From: Treponema sp.
GTDB lineage: Bacteria > Spirochaetota > Spirochaetia > Treponematales > Treponemataceae
Length of the DNA: 64,000 nt
Assembly: GCA_017551705.1 (NCBI GenBank)
Contig: JAFZLA010000041.1
Span: forward strand, 1-64,000
Direction of reading: 5' to 3'
In this document: in pieces, positions 41,001 to 50,500 of the stretch
How the letters are laid out: each line of letters begins with the position of its first letter
Numbering within the stretch: position 1 is the first letter of the stretch
Notes under the pieces: generated by a model
The model's input: only the letters and a program-made list of their open reading frames with translations
Told to the model about the DNA's origin: nothing
The model's database searches: none
Position numbers and translations under genes: made by a program

Positions 41001-41567
41001 AAATTCTATTGAGCCTTTTCCATCCAAAGGGTCTTGGCTATACTCCAGCGTAAAGGGCTTTTTAACAGCGCCGCCAGAGCTTACATTTATAGTTTGCGTT
41101 TTGGAAAGAACGGTTTTTCCTGCGAGCGTTCCAAAAACGGTAACGTCCCAATCCGTTCCGCCGGCGGCATACGAAAGCTCTATGGCATATTCCATTTTAT
41201 CCGCGTCAACTGTTCCGCTCGCTGTTTCCGTTCCTCCGTGAACTACGGCGTTGACTGAATATGTAACGCTGGCAGTAGGGTCGGACGGAAACAAGGTTTT
41301 TAAAACACCGCCGGTCGCATCGGCGGGGGCTGAACTTTTTTGCAAAAACTCCTTAGGAAAAATTCCTTGCGCGCCAAAAGAGCCAGAAAGAGTTTGGCTT
41401 CCTTCCCAAGAAGTAGAAAGAATCTGTCCGTCCGAAGTCGTCTGGCCGCCAGAGGCCTCTTGGCTTTGGGCGTCGCCCTGCAAATTGGAGCAAGAGAAAA
41501 AAGCAAGCGCCGCAAGCAACAAGACCCAAAGAGTCAAAGCGCTTTTTTTTGCAAAACTATCTTTCAT
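38022..41567 (-). CDS. Surface lipoprotein: Pmp-like beta-helix with SUMF1-type tip
   Basis: This 1181-aa lipoprotein (lipobox FFSC, Cys26) has an N-terminal beta-sandwich-like region (about 50-290), then a right-handed beta-helix with many GGGIY/GGGVYN and SGN/SYN motifs as in chlamydial Pmp proteins (about 410-790). The C-terminal 270 residues are a formylglycine-generating-enzyme-like (SUMF1, C-type-lectin-fold) domain: VHELTQGEFQRYCYY, DNYPAYYVSWYDMIVYCN, WRIPTEIEWEYLARGG, GLYDMSGNLWEVCWDW, RMLRGGAWN. Enzymatic activity is doubtful; a ligand-binding tip is more likely. The last 35 residues diverge from those of the other two SUMF1-tipped paralogues (ending ARIVRYR instead of GFRVVRNA). 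It is the last gene of the cluster; 17 bp separate it from the gene upstream. Confidence 0.85.
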   Translation of the reverse strand: MKDSFAKKSALTLWVLLLAALAFFSCSNLQGDAQSQEASGGQTTSDGQILSTSWEGSQTLSGSFGAQGIFPKEFLQKSSAPADATGGVLKTLFPSDPTASVTYSVNAVVHGGTETASGTVDADKMEYAIELSYAAGGTDWDVTVFGTLAGKTVLSKTQTINVSSGGAVKKPFTLEYSQDPLDGKGSIEFALSYEDDVDVGGIKVFCSKFGETDSTETDISLTSKTFSKGSLDPGAYDIKIVFFDSDDKPIYAIVEKANVYSNLITSVFVGKAPYIKTGGVVQISSGDLVSAQTVADTGIWLGGKGLVDNSIADDANDGTIYAPVASLRRAFEIAKGLAAADSSKTYTINVQGNVTIGAETEGQDDATLDSDTKVLVVGTNPIAYWAVDGQGQVDYITSSSQDSTFKNLAFCFSSGITVAAGKLTMDNCIVASSLTGDDDTGGGITVKEGASLESAQGLVIEDCETTVSCGGGIWCAGTIDLTDATVRGCKASSSTTGKGNGGGIYVKGANAVVKLDSCLIGKNSIQDSGASESSNSNYAQNYGGGIYIDSAKTVTLTNTSVSYNCASSGGGVYVANNTIKLVNSSIKNNGAIGKGAASGEGGGIYLKQGTLSSSDADTSISCNRAVGSSSCGGGLYISSSSTQTAAIKGTFDKNSCAASDGTIAGSGGAIYNACSNQLTLPAGATIGQSGKGNSAKLGGGVYNSGTLLVSGGAISGNTASEYGGGIYNTASHSVTIMAGTVSYNSAESGGGVYNYGTLKLDALACLSENAASSEYPNGGGAVYNKGSFSIGGSITIPYGKTASNDIYFPSNDNIIELSSALDGDFTGRITPNISFESSFVAGVPLISSSSVSGESLLACAKKFAITQSTKYQVGWSVSGSNANAIKDSEYVKSNYCHRTFSENFDGSQVFIKDREVAILNMLAGVHELTQGEFQRYCYYAHSGKQPVARYGVGDNYPAYYVSWYDMIVYCNLRSLAEGLTPAYSLDGETNPSKWPDILEDGGKYCGPYANNAKWNAIRCAKMDEDNPCCGWRIPTEIEWEYLARGGNLDGSQTMYSGGDVVGDVAWYSENSGVGGASYTLEGKPHLVMTKEQPNTLGLYDMSGNLWEVCWDWGGEGEWGSFTIYEITKSTALTGPSSGAKRMLRGGAWNYGSTGCEVSTRLVVNGPEERWENAGARIVRYR

Positions 41568-41584
41568 AATTCAAACCTCTATCT

Positions 41585-44500
41585 TTACTCGCTGTATGTG
41601 TTCCTTGTCCAACCCTCCGGTACGTCAGACATCCAGTATAACAAATTAACATTTTTTGAAGCGTAAAATGTGCCGGAAGATCTTACGCCAACCAGCCAGT
41701 TGGATGTAAAGGCAGTGCCACCAGCATTGTCAACCTCGGCAAGACAAACAAGTTCGCCTAGGCTTTCGCAATATTCGAACATTTGGCTATAACATGCGCT
41801 AACAAGTGTCGTAGCCGCAAGTATTGGCGCCTCTGTAAGGTTTTTACAATATCTAAACATAGAATCATAGCAATTAGCGGCAAGTGTAGTCGCGGGAAGC
41901 GCCGGCGCCTTTACAAGCGACTCGCATCCTTCGAACATGCTTGTACAAGAACCTTTGCCCATTTTCGTTGCCAGTATTTTTGGAGCGTTTACAAGAGCCG
42001 TGCATCCCTTAAACATGTCTTGATAACTGTACATGCCTCCGTTTAACCCTAAATTCTCCGCAGGAAGGTCGGGAACATCTACAAGAGATGTACATCCTTC
42101 GAACATGCCTTTGTAACAATAGTTTGTAACTGTTGTCGAAGGAAGCTGGGGCGCTTTTGTAAGCTTTTCACAGTTTTTAAACATATATTGGTAGATCTGC
42201 GTTTGTCCACCTAAAGCGCTAGAGCTGTTAGATGTAATTCCAGTCGCCGGAAGAATCGCTGGCGCTTTTACAAGGCTTGAGCAGCCCTCAAACATAGAGG
42301 CGTAGCAACTGCCTTTCACAGTTGTCGCAGGAAGGTCCGGCGCTTCCACAAGCGCTTTGCAATTTTTGAACATGTTGGCATAACATGAAGTAACCGCGGA
42401 CATTGCGGGAAGCGCTGGCGCTTCCACAAGCGATTCGCAATCCTGGAACATGCCGTTATAACAACCACTCATCAAAGTTGTCGCGGAAAGCTCCGGCGCT
42501 TCCACAAGAGCCTTGCATCCCGAGAACATGCTGGCATAACAAGAATTTGCCAAACTTGTCGCGGAAAGCGCTGGCGCTTTTGTCAGTTTTTTGCAGCCAT
42601 TAAACATATTTTGGTAGCATTGTTTTTTGAGCTTTGTAGCAGGCAGGCGCAGGGCCATGCCGCTCTTGTTTATGATATTTTCGTTGCCGGAAAAAAGTCT
42701 AAAGAATGTATAATCTTTGGTAAGCTCCGTTTGGCTTTCAAAGTCGTCGCTGCTAACAAGGCTCATTATGTTTCCGTAAACATAACATTCTTTGTCGCAA
42801 GAAATATTGCTGTAACTTGAAGTGTCAGTTGCATATTGCGCATTGTCGCCGTAGAATTCAACTATGTCGCCAATGTCGTCCAGCGTGACAGAGCCCGTGT
42901 CGCCGGCGGCAATTTCTGTCAAGTCGCCGCCGTTAACGCTGTAGTAAACAGAACCGGCCGCTTTGTTGTCAAAGCTTACGGTGGCGCCGGCTTCTATCGC
43001 CTCAAACGTAAGCGGCGTTCCTGTAACAGGAGCTACTCCGTCCACCGTCTTTTGCACAGTGAAAGAGTCGGAGTATGGCGTTCCCTTGTAAACCACGCTT
43101 ACGTTCATCGTGTAAGTTCCCTTGGGGAACGCCCTCTTGAACTTGAACGAATTTGAATCGACGCTTCCAAGCTCTTTGGGGCCGTTGTAAACATTTATCG
43201 TCCAAGACGTGAGGTCGGCGTCAGAAACAGCCGTTCCGCTTTGGTCTGTCGCGGAGATTGTGACAATAGTGTCAGTGGCGCTAGAAGTAATCTCTCCGCC
43301 GACAAGATCGGAACTTAGCGTAAGTTTTCCGTCCGGCGTGTCAATGACAATGACAGGGCGCAAATCACCGGTAAAGTATCCCGGCTGGGACGGCGGATTG
43401 TCCACGCGGGCGTAGGTAACATCAATGTTGGTCGTACCGTCGCAAGTTGTGCTCGAGCCGCCCTTGAGGGACGAGCAGTAGCCGAACATATTGTCACTGG
43501 CGGTCACATGGGCAACGTCAAACTTTGTGGAGTTGACATAAATGGTTTCAAGCGCCAGACAGTTATAGAACATCTTGGTCATGTTTGTAACTTTGCCAGT
43601 GTCAAAGCCGCTCAAGTCAAACTGAGTGGCATTGCGACAATTATTGAACATTTTCTCCATAGTTTCAACTGCGCTGGTGTCAAAGCCGCTCAAATCAATC
43701 GATTGAATTGTTGTAAAGGATTCAAACATTGCTGCCGAATTGGGGTTGAGGTTTAACTTTTCTCCCGCAGGAACATAGTAGAACACGTCGGTTCCGTCAG
43801 CCCAAATTGGAATTTCTTTTGCATAGTCAATGTACCGCTTGTCTACAGAATCGGCAGGTTTTGTGGCGCAAGGCTTTATCGCGGTAATCGTTGAATCTAC
43901 GACAAAAAGTAAATCTATGTTTATATCGAGTCCCGTCTTTAGCATAGACTTGTCGGTCAAGTAGCCGGGCTGCGCAGAGCCCCTGTCGATGGTCATATAA
44001 GAAATGTCGCTAACGTGGGTAGTTCCGTCGCAAGCCGTTCCGCAGCCGCCTTTTAGGCTTGTGCATCCGCTAAACATGTCTGTGGTTTTTGTAAGAGCGA
44101 CAGGCATATAGCTTGTTTTTGTTGAAGCGAAAATGCGCTCCAATTTCGTGCAAGAACTAAAAGCGCCCTCCATAGAGGTAACTTTAGACACGTCCCAATT
44201 TGTAAAGTCTAGTTCTGTAACTTTATTGCAGTTATAGAACATTTTTTCCATTGTAGTCACGCTAGAGGTGTCAAAGCCACTAACGTCAAGCTGGGTCAAC
44301 ATATTGCAGCCACTGAACATCGCGTACATGTTGGTCACTTTGCTTGTGTCAATGCCGTTTATTTTAAGTTCCGCAAGGGCGGAGCATGTATGGAACATTG
44401 CCGACATATCCGTGACATTTGAAGTGTCAAGGCTTGCAATGTCAAGGCTGGCCAACTGAGAGCAGCCTTCGAACATTTGGCTCATGTCTTTAACTTTGCC

Positions 44501-47500
44501 TGTGTCAAAGCCGCTAACGTCAAGACTTGTCACTCCTGTGCAACCGTGGAACATCTCGCTCATGTTCTCAACTTTGCTTGTGTCAAAATATGCCGTGGAT
44601 ATCGCCACGTAGTTGCTGCAACTCTTGAACATCTTGGCGCTATTTTTGTTGAGCAAGATTTTATTGCCGCCGCCGTCTGTGACGCCCTTTGCGTAATAAT
44701 ACATTTTTAGGCTGTCGTACCAAATGGGGATCGTCTCTTCGTAATCAAGATAGCCCTTATGAGAAACGCCGCTGGCAGGCTCGGGAGTTGCGCTGGGCTT
44801 AAATTCAACGCCGTTTACGTTTACTGAGGTTAGAATCGAGTTAATCTCAGCGCCGGTCTTTACGCCGTGGCCATTGCGCAAAAGACCCTCGGACGAAATG
44901 CTCCACTCATTTCCTTCGGCATCTGGAAGAACGGCAAAATGAGTCCGGTTGTTTTTGACAAGAGTTCCGTCGTCATCAGAAAAAAGGACAACAAAATCAG
45001 GCGTGTAGGTTTCTGGGTTTGTTGTGTCAGCCCGAGGCGTGACACTAATCAAAGTTTCTTCCGCCAAATCGCCATCAATTGTAATTGGATTATACAAATA
45101 AACATCGTTCTTTGTAGTTCCAACAGGAATTGACACATTGCCACTTAGGTGAAATTCGCCAGAATGAGTCACGTGCTCAGTGTCAGTGATGAATTCAACA
45201 ACGGCGGCTCCTCCCAAGGGAGCGGTATTAGCGCTTATTTCGCCGCCTGTCATCGTGAATGAATTGTCATATATATACACGCCGCCGCCGCTTCCGTTTG
45301 AAGCGGCAGTGTTCGCGGTGATTTTTCCTCCGCTCATCGTAGAAATTCCGCACGAATAAACGCCGGCTCCATATCTTGAGGAATTTTGACGTATCTCACA
45401 GTCGCCTTTAATTGCAAGCTGCGCCGTTGATTTAGACACAAAGACGCCGCCGCCAAAACTACTTGCAGTGTTGGCCTCAATGGTTCCATGGCTTATCTCA
45501 AAAGAATTGTCATTAATAATAACGCCGCCGCCAAAAGAAGCGGTATTGCCAGAAATCGTTCCGCCGCTCATCGTAAAGGAATTGCTTGTATGAACGCCGC
45601 CGCCGCTGTTGGTCGCGGAGTTTCCGGATATAGTACCGCCGCTCATTGTTGCGGCAGACATGTTGTACACGCCGCCGCCGTTTTCAGCGCCTGTGTTGTC
45701 GCTTATCAAGCCGCCTTTAATGTCAAGCGTTCCGTCATAATTAAAAATGCCTGCGCCTAATCCTGTGTCTGCGCCGACGCTTTTTACTGAATTTGAAGAA
45801 ATGTTTCCATCGGACAACGTAAACTTTGCCGCGGATTCTCCATATTTTGTGATGTAAACCGCGCCGCCATTGGCCGCTGAGTTCCCCGTCATGTCGCCTT
45901 TGTTCATCGTGACGGTGCCGGCGCAGTAAATGGCTCCGCCTTGGTACGAAGAGTTTCCGCTAATCTCGCCGCCGTATATGTCAAGCTGGCCCAAAGCGCA
46001 AAAGGCGCCGCCCAAGCCTCCGGAAGCGTCGGCATTGTTAGCGCTAATTGTTCCGCCTTTCAAAGTGAACGCGCCCGTGCTCGCAATGGACACGCCCGCG
46101 CCGGCGGTGGCAGTTCCGCCTGTGATAAGGCCGCTTTGCATTGTCACAGTTCCCGCTGTGGTAATACAACCGCCAACCGTCGCATTTCCGTTCTTAAGAG
46201 CGATGTCCTGCAGGGTGACGGTGGCTCCGTTGGCAACGGAAAGAACGCGGCCTTGCGCGGCGGCGTCAAGGATGTCGGTGTCGCTTCCGCTCCAGCCTTT
46301 GAGCGTGATTTTGCAAGGCAAGCTTATGTTGCCCATGGAATCGTCGTTGGAGGCGTAACCCACAGAGGGAGCGGCGTTTACAAGGCCGTCGACAACGATT
46401 GTGTATTTGGTGGACGCGTCGCCGGTTGCTTGTATGGCGCTTATAGCCGCCTGCAATGTTTCAAAGGGTTCGGCAAAGGTGCCCGAGCCTGTGTCGCTTG
46501 CGGCCGGCGCGTCTTTAAATATGTTGGCGTAAAAGTCGCCGCCTGTTCCGCGCACCCAGTATTCGGTTTGCGTGGTTGTAGAAATTGCCAACGAATCGCC
46601 TGCGGTTCCTGTTCCACCAGCGCTCCACCAAACGCTTGTGGTGAGCGTTGGATAAACGTTCAAGCTTTCGGTGCGCGAGCCGCATTTTGCGCTTCCCTTG
46701 TAAAAGGTCATGGCCAGCGTGTACGAGCCGCAATGCAAGCCGCCATCGACGCTTTCCAACGTTCCGCTTGCGCCAGAGATTGGGATGGCCGCAGGGCTTG
46801 CGCTCGCGCTCAAAACGTTTTTAAAGCTCGCCGCAGCCACATCCTCTCCAGCGGAATTCCAAAGATACATCTCAACCTTGTCAATCGCCGCGTCGGCAAA
46901 TTCCAACGGGAGCGAAATGTTGCCGTTGATTTCGCAATCTGTGTTGGGAGCCAGCTTGACGCTTGCTGCAAATGAGTCGGCGTTAGCGGCAAGGGTAACT
47001 TGCTTTGATCCGCTTGCGATTGCCACAGTTGTCGAACTGCCTGATTTGTAGTTTAAACTGACCGAAAGCGTGTATACGGTCGCCGCGCTTCTTGCCGCTC
47101 CTACAAAAACAAATTGACATTCGCCTGTGGAACTGTCGTACTCGCCTGTCGCGGAATACGTGGAGCCTCCGCCAGAAAGCATTGCGGTAAAAGTATAATT
47201 TATTCCAATTACGGACATGTCAGGCAGGGCCGACTTTGCCACCTCTGTCATTTCCGCGCTTGACGCGGAAATCTCTTGCGCTTTTGGAACCGTAGGCAAA
47301 TTGGGCACCGCAACTTTTGCGCAAAGGTCTCCGGCGCCAAAGCCTTGCGGCTGCGTTTGGGTTTGAACGGTTCCGTCCTGCGTAGGTCCCGCCGTTGGAA
47401 TTGTCACAGTAACTTGCGAAGAATAATCGTCGCCGCCCAAGTTGGAGCACGAAGCGAACGCGCAAACAAACAGCGCCGCGGCAAACATCGCATAAGAGAA

Positions 47501-47539
47501 ACGTTTTAATGTCTGAACAAAACTCATTTGTCTTATCAT
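41585..47539 (-). CDS. Surface lipoprotein: beta-helix with DUF285 and leucine-rich repeats
   Basis: This 1984-aa lipoprotein (lipobox FASC, Cys31) starts with the module shared by the cluster (about 36-380, ending TEYWVRGTGGDFY and the FETLQAAISAI/YTIVVDG motif). The beta-helix (about 435-800) has repeated MSGGTISGN and GGGVY motifs. DUF285-type repeats follow in two blocks (about 980-1135 and 1265-1350; VTNMYAMFSGCNMLTQLDVSG), then an immunoglobulin-like segment (about 1400-1500). Last comes a run of 23-residue cysteine-bearing leucine-rich repeats (about 1640-1950; CYxxMFxxCxxLxxAPxLPA), akin to Treponema LRR/BspA proteins that bind host proteins or other bacteria. GGAGG precedes ATG 47539. 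Gaps of 17 bp on both sides argue for co-transcription. Confidence 0.87.
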   Translation of the reverse strand: MIRQMSFVQTLKRFSYAMFAAALFVCAFASCSNLGGDDYSSQVTVTIPTAGPTQDGTVQTQTQPQGFGAGDLCAKVAVPNLPTVPKAQEISASSAEMTEVAKSALPDMSVIGINYTFTAMLSGGGSTYSATGEYDSSTGECQFVFVGAARSAATVYTLSVSLNYKSGSSTTVAIASGSKQVTLAANADSFAASVKLAPNTDCEINGNISLPLEFADAAIDKVEMYLWNSAGEDVAAASFKNVLSASASPAAIPISGASGTLESVDGGLHCGSYTLAMTFYKGSAKCGSRTESLNVYPTLTTSVWWSAGGTGTAGDSLAISTTTQTEYWVRGTGGDFYANIFKDAPAASDTGSGTFAEPFETLQAAISAIQATGDASTKYTIVVDGLVNAAPSVGYASNDDSMGNISLPCKITLKGWSGSDTDILDAAAQGRVLSVANGATVTLQDIALKNGNATVGGCITTAGTVTMQSGLITGGTATAGAGVSIASTGAFTLKGGTISANNADASGGLGGAFCALGQLDIYGGEISGNSSYQGGAIYCAGTVTMNKGDMTGNSAANGGAVYITKYGESAAKFTLSDGNISSNSVKSVGADTGLGAGIFNYDGTLDIKGGLISDNTGAENGGGVYNMSAATMSGGTISGNSATNSGGGVHTSNSFTMSGGTISGNTASFGGGVIINDNSFEISHGTIEANTASSFGGGVFVSKSTAQLAIKGDCEIRQNSSRYGAGVYSCGISTMSGGKITANTAASNGSGGGVYIYDNSFTMTGGEISANTAPLGGAAVVEFITDTEHVTHSGEFHLSGNVSIPVGTTKNDVYLYNPITIDGDLAEETLISVTPRADTTNPETYTPDFVVLFSDDDGTLVKNNRTHFAVLPDAEGNEWSISSEGLLRNGHGVKTGAEINSILTSVNVNGVEFKPSATPEPASGVSHKGYLDYEETIPIWYDSLKMYYYAKGVTDGGGNKILLNKNSAKMFKSCSNYVAISTAYFDTSKVENMSEMFHGCTGVTSLDVSGFDTGKVKDMSQMFEGCSQLASLDIASLDTSNVTDMSAMFHTCSALAELKINGIDTSKVTNMYAMFSGCNMLTQLDVSGFDTSSVTTMEKMFYNCNKVTELDFTNWDVSKVTSMEGAFSSCTKLERIFASTKTSYMPVALTKTTDMFSGCTSLKGGCGTACDGTTHVSDISYMTIDRGSAQPGYLTDKSMLKTGLDINIDLLFVVDSTITAIKPCATKPADSVDKRYIDYAKEIPIWADGTDVFYYVPAGEKLNLNPNSAAMFESFTTIQSIDLSGFDTSAVETMEKMFNNCRNATQFDLSGFDTGKVTNMTKMFYNCLALETIYVNSTKFDVAHVTASDNMFGYCSSLKGGSSTTCDGTTNIDVTYARVDNPPSQPGYFTGDLRPVIVIDTPDGKLTLSSDLVGGEITSSATDTIVTISATDQSGTAVSDADLTSWTINVYNGPKELGSVDSNSFKFKRAFPKGTYTMNVSVVYKGTPYSDSFTVQKTVDGVAPVTGTPLTFEAIEAGATVSFDNKAAGSVYYSVNGGDLTEIAAGDTGSVTLDDIGDIVEFYGDNAQYATDTSSYSNISCDKECYVYGNIMSLVSSDDFESQTELTKDYTFFRLFSGNENIINKSGMALRLPATKLKKQCYQNMFNGCKKLTKAPALSATSLANSCYASMFSGCKALVEAPELSATTLMSGCYNGMFQDCESLVEAPALPAMSAVTSCYANMFKNCKALVEAPDLPATTVKGSCYASMFEGCSSLVKAPAILPATGITSNSSSALGGQTQIYQYMFKNCEKLTKAPQLPSTTVTNYCYKGMFEGCTSLVDVPDLPAENLGLNGGMYSYQDMFKGCTALVNAPKILATKMGKGSCTSMFEGCESLVKAPALPATTLAANCYDSMFRYCKNLTEAPILAATTLVSACYSQMFEYCESLGELVCLAEVDNAGGTAFTSNWLVGVRSSGTFYASKNVNLLYWMSDVPEGWTRNTYSE

Positions 47540-47556
47540 GCTATCCTCCGCGCAGA

Positions 47557-50500
47557 TTACTCAGTCACAATAGTCCAGGCGCTTGGCACATAGTAGCCCC
47601 ACTGGGCTAAAGTCAACGCGCCTGTTAGAACTCCACCGGTAGTGTCTTTAAGCCAGTCAGTCAAACAATCTTCTGCGCTAATATCTTCTGCCATACATGT
47701 AACAGAGTTAAGGCTTGTACAGCCGCTGAACATTTCTTGGTAGCACCTCGATTCAAGCGTTGTGGCGGGAAGGTCCGCCGCGATTGTCAAACTTGTACAG
47801 CCTTTGAACATGCCCATGTAGCATCTATCGTTCAAATTCGTAGCTTGAAGGCTGATTGTATCCTTCAACTTTGTACAGCCTTCGAACATTTGTTTGTAGC
47901 AAGCGACGCCCAAACTGCCGCCACCGCCGGCTGAAGGATCATCTCCAGCGGGCAGCGTTGGGAAAGTTTCCAAGCTTGTACAGCCGCTGAACATCTCTTC
48001 GTAGCATCTAAGTCCCAGCGTTATCGCAGGGAACATGCCGGACGGCAGAGTCGCAAGATTCACGCAGTCCTTGAACATTTGGCCGTAGTAAGAGTTAGGG
48101 TGAACCCCGCCGTCATCGTCATAGTATTCATAATAGCTGGAATTCGTCATAGGAGCGACGGGAAGCTTTGGCGCGCTCGTAAGGCCGGAACCGGAGAACA
48201 TGGCGTAACAAGCTCTATGGGCGGTGGCTGTAACGCTCGAGAAGTAATTTTCGCCAACGCTTGTAAGGCTCTTACAATTCTGGAACATGTTGGTGTAACA
48301 ACCGGGCGCCAAAGTCGCCGCCGGGAGCGCGGGCGCGCTCGTAAGGCCGGAGCCATAGAACATATAACTGTAGCATTCCTCCGCCAAGGTTATCGCGTTA
48401 AGCGCCGGCGGGGAAGTCAGGCTTTTGCATCCGCTGAACATTTCATTGTAACATTGCTTCGCCAATGTTCCCGCGGGAAGATCGGGCGCGTTTTGAAGGT
48501 TTTCACAGCCATTGAACATTGACCAGTAGCAGCCATCCGCCATAACTGTCGCTTTTAGCAAATCAGTGGGAACAGTTGTAAGGCCGTTGCATTCAGTGAA
48601 CATGCCATAGTAACACCATTCTGCCAAATTTTCGGCCCCAAGAGCCGGAACGCTTGTCAATCCGCTTTTCATGAACATATAAGAATAGCAGTTGTATGCC
48701 ATCGTCGTCGCCGGAAGCGAGGGAGGATTGGTCAAACTTGTACACCCGCTAAACATCTCTTTGTAGCAACCATCCGCAAGCGTCGTCGCGTTAAGTTCGG
48801 GCGCCCTATCCAGACTGTCGTTGTTATAGAACATAGAAGCATAACAATAGTCCGAAAGCGTTTCCGCCGGCAAGAACAAGTCCGCGCCGGGCTTGATTAT
48901 TACATTGGCCTTATGCAAATCCCCAGTTTCGTTTCTAAAGAGCCCCGCCAACGCGTATTCTTCAGTCAGCGTTTTTTCGTTTTCAAAGTCCGAGCTGTTT
49001 ATAAGGCTCATGACGTTTCCGTAAACATAGCAGTCTTTGTTTGGAGCGATGCGGGAGTAACGCCTCAAGTTGTTTGCGCGAGACGAATACCTTGGATTGT
49101 CGCCGTAAAAACAAACCTTGTCGCCCGCGTTTATATTAATTTGAACATAATCGGTCGATTCCGAATCGACGTTGTCCGCTTTACTAACACGCGCGATTTC
49201 TTGCGGCTCTCCGTCGTTTATCTTGTATCTAATTGGCGTGGCGCCGCTAGAGGACGGCGCGCGGAAGACAACATATACAGTCGTGCCGTTGTCAATCGCT
49301 TCCAGCGTTAGGGGCGTTGACAAGCCAACCGTTCCGCCGCTGCCAATCGTGAACGTAACTGTTGTGTCGTAGTCGATGCCGTTGTAAACGGCGTGGCAGT
49401 ACAAGTTGTAGCTGCCGTCAGGGAGATACGATGCCGTTACGGTTTGAGCGGCGGCGGAGTAAAGCTCTGAGCCGCTGCTGTTCAAAATCTTTATTTGCAA
49501 GCCAGAAAGGTCAGCGGCGGGCGCTTCTTCAGTTCCATCCATAACTGTAAAGCTGGCAGTCAAAGACTCCGCCGTTGGCTTTGTAATGACAAACGACACT
49601 CCGCCGCCAAGGCTAACCGTAACGCCGCCGCTGGCAGAGTTGGCCGGACGCAAAACGCCCGCGTCGCCAGCAGCGTTTGCAACAACCGACCAATCACCGG
49701 CGTCGTTTGGAGTGACCGCAAATTTAGAAAGCTCGTCTGCAAGCGTGGCGGTGGAAGAATCAGCAAGCGTCACCACAGACTTTGATGGCGTGTAAGAGCT
49801 GGGCGTGATTGTGGCCACAGGCGTTGTCGTTGCGGTCAACGGCGACGCCACTTGAATCGTGGTCGAGCTGGCCATGTAAACGTCGTTCTTTCCGTCGTCT
49901 CCTGCGGGAATGTAGGCTTCGCCGCCAATCTTGATTGTTCCGTTGTTGTAAATGCCGCCTCCCGCGCTTGAAGCTCCGTTATAGCTTATGCAGCCCGAAG
50001 CGGCGAAAACGCTTCCTGTTGAATTTATGCCGCCGCCGTTTTTGGCGTAGTTTCTGTAAACGCCGCCAGTCAACGGCTGGGGAGTGTTGGTCGCGGCGTC
50101 TGTGTAAGCGCTGTAGCCAAGATACAAATTTCCGCTGGAAGAAATTCCTCCGCCATTGCCTCCGCATGAATTTCCGCAATCGCTGGATTGAGCCGCGCTC
50201 ATGGAAGCGGAATAATCGCCGACGACGGCGCTTCCGCAAATGTAAAGGTTTCCGTTGGAATATATTCCGCCGCCGTTTTCCGTACATTGGTTTTTGTTTA
50301 TAAGCGCGCCGTCAGAAAGAATCGCCGTTCCAGTTCCGCCGCCAACATAAAGGGCGCCGCCGTTGCTTACATCGCCGCCGTTTGTTATGGACAAATTTGA
50401 AATTTCAATCACAGCGGATGCGACTGTAATTCCCCTGCACTTTGAGTTGCAGTCGATGATGTCCTTGTCGCTTCCGCTATAGCCGCTTATCTTGATTTTT

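Noticed and set aside
45941-46975. 344-codon plus-strand frame rich in Ala, Ser, Cys and Arg
   Set aside because: It runs antisense to the shared module of the 41585-47539 lipoprotein gene and has no recognisable domain or start signal.
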